A stretch of DNA of 61,001 nucleotides from Arthrobacter sp. efr-133-R2A-120 (GTDB lineage: Bacteria > Actinomycetota > Actinomycetes > Actinomycetales > Micrococcaceae), in assembly GCF_030209835.1 (NCBI RefSeq), contig NZ_JARVRF010000050.1:1-61001 (forward strand). Direction: 5' to 3'. Shown one piece after another: positions 1-7,707 of the stretch. The notes beneath the pieces are model-generated. The model did no database searches, was not told where the DNA came from, and saw nothing but the letters and a program-made list of their open reading frames with translations. The translations under genes were made by a program, and so were the position numbers. The stretch's first letter is position 1. Each line of letters opens with the position of its first letter.

Positions 1-55
1 GACACCCATCCAGCATCCCGGACCACCAGCCCGAACTTTAGGAGACACGCCCTAG
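1..55. mobile_element. Left-edge insertion-sequence terminus (partial)
   Basis: Positions 3-55 are identical to the reverse complement of 60949-61001, so the window starts and ends in inverted copies of one sequence. The inner end reads GGAGACACGCC followed by CTAG, and the right copy reads CTAG followed by GGCGTGTCTCC. Sharp ends next to a palindromic CTAG fit an IS inserted at a CTAG target, as in the YTAR preference of IS5-type elements; that family assignment is inference. No transposase is inside the window. The stop codon of the ybdK-like gene (52-54) lies in the CTAG. Confidence 0.6.
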
Positions 56-1371
56 CCGGGCGCTTCGCGCCAGTCCTGGCGCACCCAAGTGAGGACGGGC
101 TGCGGCTTGGTGTCGCTCTCGTCCCGCTCTGAGCGCATCGTGATCTGAACAGCGTGCTCGACGACGGCGGCCAGCCCGGCGGCGTCGGGCGCGCCCCCGT
201 TGCTCTCGCTCCAGCGCTCAGCGACACCACGCTGTTCGATGGCGCCGTTGCCACGGCCCAGGATCGCTGCCACTCCGGTTTGGACCAGGTCGAATTCACC
301 CTGCTCGGCCAGCACAGGTTCCAGATACTCCACCAACGACCAGACGACGTCCGCGGCGGGCTCCGGGCGGAACGTTCCGAAGTCCAGCAGCTCGGTGCGC
401 AGTCCAAAGTTGCTTGCCTGCCAGGACGCCATCCGCAAAAGCGCCGTGGGTACGGCCGCCGGCTCTATTCCGGCATGGTACTCACGAACAGAAGTCTCGA
501 CCAAGGCCCTGACGAGCACTGCGAGGAGCGCCGCATCCTCGGCCCGTAGGCAGACATCGGCCACCCGGACCTCCACTGTGGGAACGTGCCGGGAGAGCCT
601 GGCGTCGAAGTAAACCATCCCCTCGTCGAGCAACACTCCCGTTTCGATGAGCCTCCTGACAACCCTCCGGTAAGCAGCCAAGGAACCGAAGATGGCCGAC
701 GGTCCCGACGAAGGCCAGCGGTTCCATGCCTGCGTCCGATAGCTCTCGAAACCCGTGGCCAGCCCCCGCCAGTAGGGAGAATTGGCGCTGATCGCGGTGA
801 AGACGGCGAGCTTGTCCCGGATGCGGTCCAGGACCATCACACCTTCCTCGGGGGACTCGATCGAGGTGTGCACGTGGAATCCGCAGGTGAGCTGTTCGTG
901 TGCGGTGATGCCGAAGCGTTCGAGCATGATGGCGTACCGGGGATCCGGAGTAGTGTGCAACGCGGCGTCGACGGGCGACGTGGCCAACGCGGCGATCCTT
1001 GCGCCGTGGCGCCGTGCGGCGTGGCTCGCGAGGCCCCGGGCCCTGCGGATCTGGTGCAAGAGCTCCGAGTAACTACGGCATGGCCGGGTCTGGGTTTCGA
1101 TCTGCTCAAGCTTGAGCTCGTGGCTCAGGCCGGTATCGGGACCGTCGATCTCCTCAAGGGCAGGCCCGATTTCGGGGCTGCCGTTGCCGTCGAGCGCGGG
1201 GCCGTCGTGGGGTGGGTCATGGTGGCCGGAGCCATCGTGGCCTTCGGGGCCGTCCTGGGCGGGGCCCGAGAGGAGCGCGTCGGCAAGGGCGAGCGGCTCG
1301 CCGGTCACGGGATCGACGATCAGCAATTCCTCTTCCACACCAAAAGTGCGCACGGATCCATTGTGCGCCAT
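52..1371 (-). CDS. ybdK: YbdK-family carboxylate-amine ligase (glutamate-cysteine ligase type 2)
   Basis: Soluble ATP-dependent ligase of 439 aa in the GCS2/YbdK family, expected to join a carboxylate such as glutamate to an amine. The family start FGVEEELLIVDP is at residues 10-21, followed by ELKLEQIETQTRP, GFHVHTSI and the VEVRVADVC motif near the C-terminus. Between the first strand and ELKLEQIE there is an insertion of about 45 residues rich in Gly, Asp and His, longer than usual for a family of about 370 aa. The ATG at 1371 has AAGG upstream. The gene stops in the CTAG at the IS boundary. In vivo substrate unknown; many YbdK proteins have only weak glutamate-cysteine ligase activity. 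Confidence 0.85.
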   Translation of the reverse strand: MAHNGSVRTFGVEEELLIVDPVTGEPLALADALLSGPAQDGPEGHDGSGHHDPPHDGPALDGNGSPEIGPALEEIDGPDTGLSHELKLEQIETQTRPCRSYSELLHQIRRARGLASHAARRHGARIAALATSPVDAALHTTPDPRYAIMLERFGITAHEQLTCGFHVHTSIESPEEGVMVLDRIRDKLAVFTAISANSPYWRGLATGFESYRTQAWNRWPSSGPSAIFGSLAAYRRVVRRLIETGVLLDEGMVYFDARLSRHVPTVEVRVADVCLRAEDAALLAVLVRALVETSVREYHAGIEPAAVPTALLRMASWQASNFGLRTELLDFGTFRPEPAADVVWSLVEYLEPVLAEQGEFDLVQTGVAAILGRGNGAIEQRGVAERWSESNGGAPDAAGLAAVVEHAVQITMRSERDESDTKPQPVLTWVRQDWREAPG

Positions 1372-1416
1372 GGCGGCCTTGCGGAGACAGATCGGGATTT
1401 TGCGGCACGCCCGAAT

Positions 1417-1448
1417 GATTCTGCCGGAAGTTCGAATCGTGCAGAATC
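1417..1448. repeat. Inverted repeat between murA-like and ybdK-like genes
   Basis: GATTCTGC (1417-1424) and GCAGAATC (1441-1448) are perfect 8-bp arms around a 16-nt loop, in the short gap between two minus-strand genes. It could be a weak terminator for the upstream gene or a regulatory site for ybdK. There is no clear U-run. Confidence 0.35.
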
Positions 1449-1457
1449 CGACGCGCG

Positions 1458-2981
1458 TCAGTCCTGGAAGTACTCGATCTTGGCACCAATAGTGTTGAGC
1501 CGCTCGGCCAGGTCCTCGTATCCGCGCTCAATCACATAGATGTTGCGCAACTCGGACGTGCCGCGGGCCGCCAGCATGGCCAACAGCAGGCAAGCTGCGG
1601 GTCGGAGTGCCGGGGGGCATCCGACTTCCGCGCCGCGCCATTTGGTCGGACCATTGACATAGATGCGGTGCGGATCGAGCAGTTGAACCTGGGCACCGAG
1701 CTTGTTGAGCTCGGTCAAGTAGATCGCACGGTTCTCGTAGACCCAGTCGTGGATCATGGTCTGTCCCTCGGCATTGCCTGCGATGACCGCGAAGAACGGC
1801 AAGTTGTCGATGTTCAGCCCTGGGAACGGCATCGGATGGATCTTGTCCTCAGGCGCACGCAAGCGTGATGGCTTGGTGGTGACATCCACCAAGCGAGTCC
1901 GTCCGTTGCGCGCAAAGTATTCGCCGGAGATGTCGAGCTGCTGGCCCATCTGCTCAAGCGTGGCAAGTTCAATCTCCATGAACTCGATGGGGACCCGGCA
2001 GATGGTGACCTCCGAGTTGGTCACGATGCCCGCGGTGATCAGGCTCATGGCTTCGATCGGGTCTTCCGAAGGGAAGTATTCAATGTCGACGTCGATCGCC
2101 GGGCGGCCCGTGATCTTCAGGGTGGTTGTCCCGATGCCGTCGATCACCACGCCGAGCCTCTGCAGGTAGAAACAGAGGTCCTGCACCATGTAATTGGGGC
2201 TGGCATTGCGGATCACCGTGGTACCGCTGCGGTGTGCGGCGGCCATGATGGCGTTCTCGGTCACGGTGTCGCCGCGCTCCGTGAGCACGAAGGTGCGGTG
2301 GTCGCCGTCGGCAGGTGGGGCCTGTACCGAATAGAAGCCGGCCTTGGCCTCCACCGAGAGCCCGAACTGCCGCAACGCCTGCATGTGCGGTTCCACGGTT
2401 CGAGTCCCGAGATCGCAACCGCCGGCGTAGGGCAGTTGATATGAGGCTGCCTCATCGAGGAGGGGGCCGAGCAGCATGATGACGCTGCGGGTGCGGCGTG
2501 CGGCCTCCACGTCCATGGAGGCGAGGTCAAGGGTCTCCGGGCGGCGGATGCGCAGATCGTTGCCGTTCAGCCAGGTGCACTCGACACCGATGGAGGTCAA
2601 GACCTCGACGATCCGGTTGACTTCTTCGATCCGGGCAAGCCGGCGCAAAGTGGTGGTGCCGCGATTGATGAGGCTCGCGCAGAGCAGGGCGACGCCGGCA
2701 TTCTTGCTGCTGTTGACGTCCACCGAGCCGGAGAGCGTGCGTCCGCCCTCCACGCGCAGGTGGGTCATCTGCCGTTTGCCGACCTTGACGATAGTTCGCC
2801 CGAAGATCGACTCAAGGCGCTCGATCATGCGTAGGCTGAGGTTCTGCTTGCCCTGCTCCATACGGGCAATGGCACTTTGGCTGGTACCCAGTTCCGAAGC
2901 GAGCTGTCCCTGTGTCCAGCCCTTTTCGCCACGGGCGTCGCGAAGAAGGAGACCTACATGTTCGGCAGTCGGTTGCGTCAT
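1458..2981 (-). CDS. murA: XRE helix-turn-helix fused to UDP-N-acetylglucosamine 1-carboxyvinyltransferase (MurA)
   Basis: 507-aa protein. Residues 1-60 form an XRE-type DNA-binding domain (GWTQGQLASELGTSQSAIARMEQGK); residues 75-507 form a complete EPSP-synthase/MurA fold. MurA transfers enolpyruvate from PEP to UDP-GlcNAc, the first committed step of peptidoglycan synthesis. Active-site residues are present: Lys93 in SSKNAG, Cys189 in AGGC (the fosfomycin target position), the Asp of NIDNLPF, and Arg486 in ERGYEDL. Normal MurA is about 420 aa, so the extra length is the HTH. A TTGTG-A-CACAA palindrome upstream (3021-3031) could be an operator. The fusion suggests an enzyme that also regulates; whether it is the housekeeping MurA cannot be judged from this window. 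Confidence 0.9.
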   Translation of the reverse strand: MTQPTAEHVGLLLRDARGEKGWTQGQLASELGTSQSAIARMEQGKQNLSLRMIERLESIFGRTIVKVGKRQMTHLRVEGGRTLSGSVDVNSSKNAGVALLCASLINRGTTTLRRLARIEEVNRIVEVLTSIGVECTWLNGNDLRIRRPETLDLASMDVEAARRTRSVIMLLGPLLDEAASYQLPYAGGCDLGTRTVEPHMQALRQFGLSVEAKAGFYSVQAPPADGDHRTFVLTERGDTVTENAIMAAAHRSGTTVIRNASPNYMVQDLCFYLQRLGVVIDGIGTTTLKITGRPAIDVDIEYFPSEDPIEAMSLITAGIVTNSEVTICRVPIEFMEIELATLEQMGQQLDISGEYFARNGRTRLVDVTTKPSRLRAPEDKIHPMPFPGLNIDNLPFFAVIAGNAEGQTMIHDWVYENRAIYLTELNKLGAQVQLLDPHRIYVNGPTKWRGAEVGCPPALRPAACLLLAMLAARGTSELRNIYVIERGYEDLAERLNTIGAKIEYFQD

Positions 2982-3020
2982 GACTAATAAATATCACGGA
3001 TGGTCTACGGACTGGAGGTT

Positions 3021-3031
3021 TTGTGACACAA
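3021..3031. promoter_or_regulatory. Possible operator upstream of XRE-MurA
   Basis: A perfect 11-bp palindrome, TTGTGACACAA, lies 40 nt upstream of the XRE-MurA start. The gene encodes its own HTH, so autoregulation is a reasonable guess. Nothing else I can recognise lies in 2982-3132. Confidence 0.3.
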
Positions 3032-3132
3032 CACGCCGATTACGCTGGAGAATAGTCGTCTCGTGCGATATGCGTGGTCCAAAGCCTGCGTGTTGCGTTT
3101 GCTCGCGGCCACCGGAAGCCAGCCACTCGTCC

Positions 3133-3200
3133 CCCCAAGTAGCTCGCAGTAGTTGTCGTTATGAGGCCCCAAAACGACAACAAATGCGAGTCAGTTGGGC
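3133..3200. repeat. 68-bp palindromic dispersed element, copy A
   Basis: Arms 3133-3160 and 3173-3200 surround the 12-nt loop ATGAGGCCCCAA. The core arms (CTCGCA, then GTTGTCGTT) pair well; the outer part has mismatches. The same element occurs in inverted orientation at 56253-56320. The copy overlaps the 3' end of ecfT, whose last codons and TGA stop are inside the right arm. It looks like a REP-type or terminator-like repeat. Confidence 0.8.
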
Positions 3201-3997
3201 TGCTTCAGCCAGACGAAGTGCCACGTCCCTGCCCATTGGGCCGCGAGCACGGCTGCGGCCGCAATGACCAGCCCGCCAGCGAGAACCCAGACGTCCAGGC
3301 GGCTGTAGGTGGATTCGCGTGCCCAGGTCCGCCGTCCGCCGCCGAAGCCCCGCGCCTCCATGGTCACGGCCAAGCGGGACGCCCGACGGATCGCCTGGAC
3401 CAACAGCCCGAAGCTTTGGCCGAGCATGGCCTTGAACCGTTGCGGCGGGCTCCCGTGCGAGCCGACACCCCGCGCGCGCCGTGCCATGCCGATGGTCTGC
3501 CATTCCTCCGCCATGAGCCCGACGAGCCGCAGCGCAGCCAAGGTGCCCAAGACAAAACGGTGCGGCAGTTTCGCCTTCTGCGCCAAGGCATCGGCAAGGT
3601 CGGTCGGATCGGTGCAGCTCATGAGGAGGATGGCTGGCAGCGCGATGGCCAGGCCACGCAGCATGAAGCCGAGTCCCAGCTGAAGTGAGCCTTCGCTGAT
3701 AGACCAGATCCCGACGTCGAGCAGTATCCTTCCGCTGTCCGCCGACAGGATCGCGGTGCTCCAACCTCCGAGCGCGGCCGCGATAATCAAGGGCCAGCCG
3801 CGCTGCCAGAGCAAGCGCACGGTGAGCCCCGCGAGGGGGAACAACGCCAGTTCGCCGAGGAGCGCGGTCGAGGCTGACACCAAGTCGATGGACAACGCCA
3901 ACACCAGGGTGATCAGGAAGACCGACACGAACTTGGCCAGCGGATTCGCGCGCGTCAGGAGGGCATTGTTGCCGCGCAGGGTCAGTGCGTCCCTCAT
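3191..3997 (-). CDS. ecfT: ECF transporter transmembrane T component
   Basis: 268-aa integral membrane protein of the EcfT/CbiQ family, which couples the ATPases to the substrate-binding S component. The two coupling motifs are visible: ARRARG near residue 172 and EARGF near residue 213. Several hydrophobic segments span the rest. Its ATG (3997) overlaps the stop of the ATPase gene by four bases (ATGA). With the YkoE-like S component and the TPP riboswitch upstream, it matches YkoC of the YkoEDC thiamine or HMP importer. The stop codon lies in the 68-bp palindromic repeat. Confidence 0.88.
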   Translation of the reverse strand: MRDALTLRGNNALLTRANPLAKFVSVFLITLVLALSIDLVSASTALLGELALFPLAGLTVRLLWQRGWPLIIAAALGGWSTAILSADSGRILLDVGIWSISEGSLQLGLGFMLRGLAIALPAILLMSCTDPTDLADALAQKAKLPHRFVLGTLAALRLVGLMAEEWQTIGMARRARGVGSHGSPPQRFKAMLGQSFGLLVQAIRRASRLAVTMEARGFGGGRRTWARESTYSRLDVWVLAGGLVIAAAAVLAAQWAGTWHFVWLKQPN

Positions 3998-5631
3998 GCC
4001 GCACCCGCTTCCTGCCGGGCGCCGCCTTGGAATGCAGGCTCGAGCCGCATCTCGGCGCCGCCAAGGACGGAGCTGAATTCCTGGTCGTGGGTCACGGAAA
4101 CCACGGATGTGCCGGCGTCGAGCAGTTCCGACAGGAACGACGCAAGCTCAGCCCACGTGTTCGCGTCCTGGCCAAAAGTGGGTTCGTCCAGCACCAGGAC
4201 GCGGGGGTGCGCGGCGAGTACCGTAGCCACCGATAGCCGTCGCTTTTCGCCACCGGAGAGCGTGTACGGATTGGCCTCCACGAGATGCCGCAGGCGCAGC
4301 CGCTCCAGCAATTCGTCCACGCGCTCCTCGCCATGGCCAAGGTGCTTGGGGCCGAACATGAGCTCGTCGAGCACCCGGCCGGTGACGAACTGGTGCTCGG
4401 GCTCCTGGAACACGGTCCCGATGCGGGAAATCAGCTGCTGGGCCTTCCACTTGAACGGGTCAGTGCCGGCACCGTCGCTGAGCCCGACGGCGGCAGTCAG
4501 CGCCCCGGACACCGGCGCCAACAGCCCCGCGAGAGTCAAAGCGAACGTCGATTTTCCCGCGCCGTTGGAGCCAGTGATGGTCAGCGCTCGCCCTGCGAAC
4601 ACTTCGGCGTTGAGTCCGGCCTGCACGGGAAGGGGCGGGATGGTTTTGAACCCCCGGCGCCGTGACCGCTCGCGGGACACCGCGAGCTCCTGGGTGGCGA
4701 GCAGTAGCTCTCCTCCGCTCCCCGCCGAGGAGCTCCCCGCCCCGGAGCCGGCCGCCGTTCCGGCGCCTGTTCCCGAACGTGGCCGGGTGGCCGGCACGTA
4801 CCCGGGCACCCAAACGCCCGCAGCAGTGAGCATGTCCCTTGCTTGCGCCAGAACGGTGTCCGGATCGCCGTCCAGGAGCACTGCCGGCGTCGAGACTCCC
4901 GTGGAGGAGGAACTGCCCGGCTGGAGCACCACGATCCGGTCCACAAGGTCTTTCCAGACCGAAACCCGGTGTTCCACCACCACCAAAGTGGCGCCGGTCT
5001 TGTCGAGGCAGCGGCCCACGGCATCGCGGACCTCCAACACTCCGGCGGGGTCCAGGTTGGCGGTCGGTTCGTCCAGGAGGATCAAGCCGGGCCGCATCGC
5101 GAGGATGCCGGCCAGCGCAAGGCGCTGTTTCTGCCCGCCCGAGAGGGCCGACGTCGGGTGGTCGAGCGCAAAGTTGCCGCTCGCACTGCCACCGGCACTA
5201 CGCCGCAGCCCGACGTCGTCGAGCGCTTCATGGACCCGCTTCCAGATTTCTTCCCGCGGCACGCAAAGGTTCTCGGCGCCGAACGCGACGTCGTCGCCCA
5301 GCCGGGAAAGCACCACCTGGGTTTCGGGGTCCTGTTGCATGAGTCCGGCACGGCCCCGCTGGGCCTTCGGCGAAACACCATCCACGAGCAACGAACCGGT
5401 CTCGTCGGCGTCGTCGCCTTCCTCGCCCAACACGCCAGCCAGGGCATGCAGGAGGGTCGACTTGCCTGCGCCCGAGGGGCCAAGCAGCAGAACACGCTCG
5501 CCGGGACGGATGTCCAGGTCGAGGGCGTGGATGGCCTGCGTGGTGCGGCCGGCGTGCCGCCAGCCCCAGCCTTGCGCGGAAATGGCGGCGGGTCGCACCA
5601 CGGCAGAGGTGCCGGAATCAGGACTGGGCAT
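3994..5631 (-). CDS. Fused double ABC ATPase of the ECF transporter (EcfA1-EcfA2, YkoD-like)
   Basis: 545-aa cytoplasmic ATPase with two complete ABC domains in one chain. Domain 1 has Walker A GPSGAGKST (51-59), signature LSGGQ (163-167) and Walker B LILLDEPT. Domain 2 has Walker A GSNGAGKST (364-372), LSGGEKRR and VLVLDEPT. A linker rich in Gly, Ser and Ala (about 291-317) joins them. The start at 5631 is chosen because it overlaps the ykoE stop as TGATG; reading further upstream would run into the ykoE gene. It drives uptake of the thiamine-related substrate. Confidence 0.9.
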   Translation of the reverse strand: MPSPDSGTSAVVRPAAISAQGWGWRHAGRTTQAIHALDLDIRPGERVLLLGPSGAGKSTLLHALAGVLGEEGDDADETGSLLVDGVSPKAQRGRAGLMQQDPETQVVLSRLGDDVAFGAENLCVPREEIWKRVHEALDDVGLRRSAGGSASGNFALDHPTSALSGGQKQRLALAGILAMRPGLILLDEPTANLDPAGVLEVRDAVGRCLDKTGATLVVVEHRVSVWKDLVDRIVVLQPGSSSSTGVSTPAVLLDGDPDTVLAQARDMLTAAGVWVPGYVPATRPRSGTGAGTAAGSGAGSSSAGSGGELLLATQELAVSRERSRRRGFKTIPPLPVQAGLNAEVFAGRALTITGSNGAGKSTFALTLAGLLAPVSGALTAAVGLSDGAGTDPFKWKAQQLISRIGTVFQEPEHQFVTGRVLDELMFGPKHLGHGEERVDELLERLRLRHLVEANPYTLSGGEKRRLSVATVLAAHPRVLVLDEPTFGQDANTWAELASFLSELLDAGTSVVSVTHDQEFSSVLGGAEMRLEPAFQGGARQEAGAA

Positions 5632-6260
5632 CAGGAAAAGACGGGCTCCGAAGCGGCTTTGCGGGACGCGAACGCGCTCAGCACACCGGTCTTGGCCAGG
5701 CCGCGGGTCGCGATCCAGGACAGGGCACCGGCAATGACGGCCCCGGAGACCGTGCAGAACACGATGTACGCGAGCTTGTCGACCGGTTCGTAGGCGATGT
5801 TCCAGCCCCACGGCAGGAAGGAGTCGTTCAGACCGCAGAACAGGCCCGCACCGGCACCGACCAGCAGGGACACAGGCAGGTTGAACTTCTTGTACATGAA
5901 GGCCAGGAAGATGAGTTCCGCACCGAGGCCCTGGAGCAGGCCCGAGATCAGCACCGTGGTGCCGTACTGCGAACCCATGATGAGCTCACTCGTGGCGGCC
6001 ACTGTTTCGCAGAAAATTGCCGCACCGGGCTTGCGGACGATGAGCATGCCCAAGACTGCCGGAATCATCCAGCCGCCGGCGATCAGGCCGCTCAGGGGCG
6101 GGTAGCCGGCGGACATAGGCGTGGCGACCAGAGCCATCTGGTCCCATGCCCAGAAGATCACGCCACCGGCGATCGAGATCAGTGCCGCCACAACAATGTC
6201 CACGACGCGCCAGTTGTAACCAGGCTTGGTGAGGCCCGGCCTTGCAGAAATACCAGTCAT
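5631..6260 (-). CDS. ykoE: ECF transporter S component, YkoE family (thiamine/hydroxymethylpyrimidine)
   Basis: 209-aa membrane protein with about six hydrophobic segments. It is recognised as the YkoE-type substrate-binding component by its overall pattern (VDIVVAALISIAGGVIFWAWD and a C-terminal SGAVIAGALSWI segment) and its position in front of EcfA and EcfT. It binds thiamine or its pyrimidine precursor in the membrane. The ATG at 6260 has AGGAGG seven bases upstream. That SD can be masked by a perfect hairpin (6266-6284), and a TPP riboswitch lies further upstream, so translation is expected to fall when thiamine pyrophosphate is plentiful. Confidence 0.9.
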   Translation of the reverse strand: MTGISARPGLTKPGYNWRVVDIVVAALISIAGGVIFWAWDQMALVATPMSAGYPPLSGLIAGGWMIPAVLGMLIVRKPGAAIFCETVAATSELIMGSQYGTTVLISGLLQGLGAELIFLAFMYKKFNLPVSLLVGAGAGLFCGLNDSFLPWGWNIAYEPVDKLAYIVFCTVSGAVIAGALSWIATRGLAKTGVLSAFASRKAASEPVFS

Positions 6261-6265
6261 TTTGT

Positions 6266-6284
6266 CCTCCTGAGGAACAGGAGG
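6266..6284 (-). promoter_or_regulatory. SD-sequestering hairpin in front of ykoE
   Basis: On the minus strand CCTCCTG and CAGGAGG pair perfectly around a five-base loop (TTCCT). The 3' arm contains the AGGAGG ribosome-binding site of ykoE. This is the expected output structure of a translation-controlling TPP riboswitch. Confidence 0.75.
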
Positions 6285-6349
6285 GGAAAGTGTTCCCCGG
6301 TTGCCTGCGAGCGGCCTCCGCCGCGCCGGTTCCGGACACTATGAGAACT

Positions 6350-6467
6350 CGACTCCCTTGCGCCGGTACTAGCCGGATCAGGTTCGAGGGTCTGCGGCTG
6401 TCCGCACTCTCAGCGCCCGTCCTCCGTGCCGCATTGCTGCGAGCCCGACGGCGGCGCTCCCCTGTCG
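6350..6467 (-). promoter_or_regulatory. TPP riboswitch (THI element)
   Basis: Read on the minus strand, the region holds the conserved THI-box blocks in order: GGGGAGC, GCTGAGAGTG, GACCC, GAACCTGATCCGG, CTAGTACCGGCGCAAGGGA. The outer CGAC and GTCG can close P1. It senses thiamine pyrophosphate and lies about 90 nt upstream of the ykoE start. The extended stem between GGGGAGC and GCTGAGAG is the variable P3-type arm. The segment 6285-6349 between aptamer and hairpin probably holds the switching sequence. Confidence 0.93.
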
Positions 6468-6496
6468 TTATCAATCCACCCTTTTGGGCGTGGTTC

Positions 6497-6502
6497 AGTT
6501 TA
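6497..6502 (-). promoter_or_regulatory. Probable -10 box for the riboswitch transcript
   Basis: TAAACT on the minus strand, about 30 nt upstream of the riboswitch closing stem. No convincing -35 is seen. Confidence 0.4.
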
Positions 6503-6666
6503 CACCTTGGAGGGGTTGCGGGCGCGGCGGCAAAAAGCGTACCGACGGATTCCCCTGGATCATTTGCCGGGCGAGCGCAGTCCGGCCCGGAATGGCGCGG
6601 GCGGCCACAGAAACTGGGAGAATGATCCAGCAGAATGTGACACAGCAAGCGGGCAAAGGAGCGGTC

Positions 6667-7395
6667 TTGGCAGGCATGGGCGAAGCGAACAGCACCACAG
6701 TGGCCGAACCGAGGCTCGCCGCGAGCGTGATCCTGCTCCGGGATGCCGCAGTTCCTGGGCGCTCTGGAGACGCGGCGCAGGCTTTGGAGGTGTTCGTCCA
6801 GCACCGGGTGTCCACGATGGATTTCGCTGCCGGAATGGTCGTCTTCCCGGGCGGACGAGTGGACCAGGCGGACAGCTCCGGCTGGGACTTCACGGACGAC
6901 GTCGTCGAGCGGCACGCCGCCGCATGGCACCGGAGCAGCATCGCCGTCGAGCCTTCCTCCGCCCGATTCAACGCGGGCCGGGTACTGGCGGCCGCGCAGC
7001 GTGAGGTGTTCGAAGAGGCCGGGCTGAAGCTCGACGCCGCCACCCTCCGCCCATGGGCCAACTGGGTCACTCCGCCGGACCAGCCCAAGCGCTTCGACAC
7101 GTACTTCTACCTTGCTTGCCCGGTTTCCGGAGCCGAGCCAAGGCACCAGACCACGGAAGCGTCATCGTCCTTGTGGATGCCGGTCCGCGGAATCCTGGAT
7201 GCCGAAGCCGCCGGAACGCTCAAGCTCATGCCACCCACGCTGGCGCTACTGGATGAGCTCCTCGCCCTCGGCACGGTGGAAGCGGTGCTGGCCGAAGACC
7301 GTGACATTGTTCCCGTGCGTCCAAAGCCGGGAGCCTTGCAGGAGTTCTTCCGGCTGAGGCGCCAAGCCCCATCCGTTGCTCCGGAACTGCCCTGA
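6667..7395 (+). CDS. NUDIX hydrolase
   Basis: Soluble pyrophosphohydrolase of about 242 aa. The Nudix helix REVFEEAG is clear (about 7003-7023), preceded by MVVFPGGRV; the unusually long insert between the GG and the REXXEE helix is typical of the NUDT8/NUDT19-like group that acts on CoA-type or other bulky diphosphates. The TTG at 6667 is preferred because AAGGAG lies five bases upstream. ATG at 6622 (SD too close) and ATG at 6676 (SD 14 nt away) are alternatives. Substrate unknown. It is transcribed away from the thiamine transporter. Confidence 0.8.
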   Translation: MAGMGEANSTTVAEPRLAASVILLRDAAVPGRSGDAAQALEVFVQHRVSTMDFAAGMVVFPGGRVDQADSSGWDFTDDVVERHAAAWHRSSIAVEPSSARFNAGRVLAAAQREVFEEAGLKLDAATLRPWANWVTPPDQPKRFDTYFYLACPVSGAEPRHQTTEASSSLWMPVRGILDAEAAGTLKLMPPTLALLDELLALGTVEAVLAEDRDIVPVRPKPGALQEFFRLRRQAPSVAPELP

Positions 7396-7446
7396 AGTGG
7401 GGTTAGGCTGGGGACGGTCCTGTTTCCACCCGCAAGGAGTCCCGGA

Positions 7447-7707
7447 ATGAACCTCCTCATCAAACTGCTCGGCACCGGCGTGAGCATCGGCGCAGGCTTT
7501 GTCGGCACCAAGCTCGTCAACGCGCTGTGGGAAAAAACCACGGGCAACAAGCCGCCCAAGGGACACGACGACATGGAGACGAGCCTCCGCTCAGCGCTGA
7601 CCTTCGCCCTGATTTCGGCAACTGTCAGTGCCGTCATCCAGGTTCTCGCCGGCCGGAGCACCCAGCGCGCCATCTCCCGCTTCTCGAAGACGCAGGACAT
7701 CGTCTAG
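7447..7707 (+). CDS. DUF4235 family small membrane protein
   Basis: 86 aa with an N-terminal hydrophobic stretch (LIKLLGTGVSIGAGFVGTKL) and a second one near residues 48-66, as in actinobacterial DUF4235 proteins of unknown function. AAGGAG lies seven bases before the ATG, and a TAGGCT -10-like box at 7405 could be its promoter. Its stop TAG (7705-7707) shares the palindromic CTAG with the stop of mrpG on the other strand. Confidence 0.8.
   Translation: MNLLIKLLGTGVSIGAGFVGTKLVNALWEKTTGNKPPKGHDDMETSLRSALTFALISATVSAVIQVLAGRSTQRAISRFSKTQDIV

Noticed and set aside
4109..5737. Long open frame on the plus strand across the double ATPase gene
   Set aside because: Antisense shadow of a GC-rich gene; the minus strand has complete Walker and signature motifs and continuous family identity.
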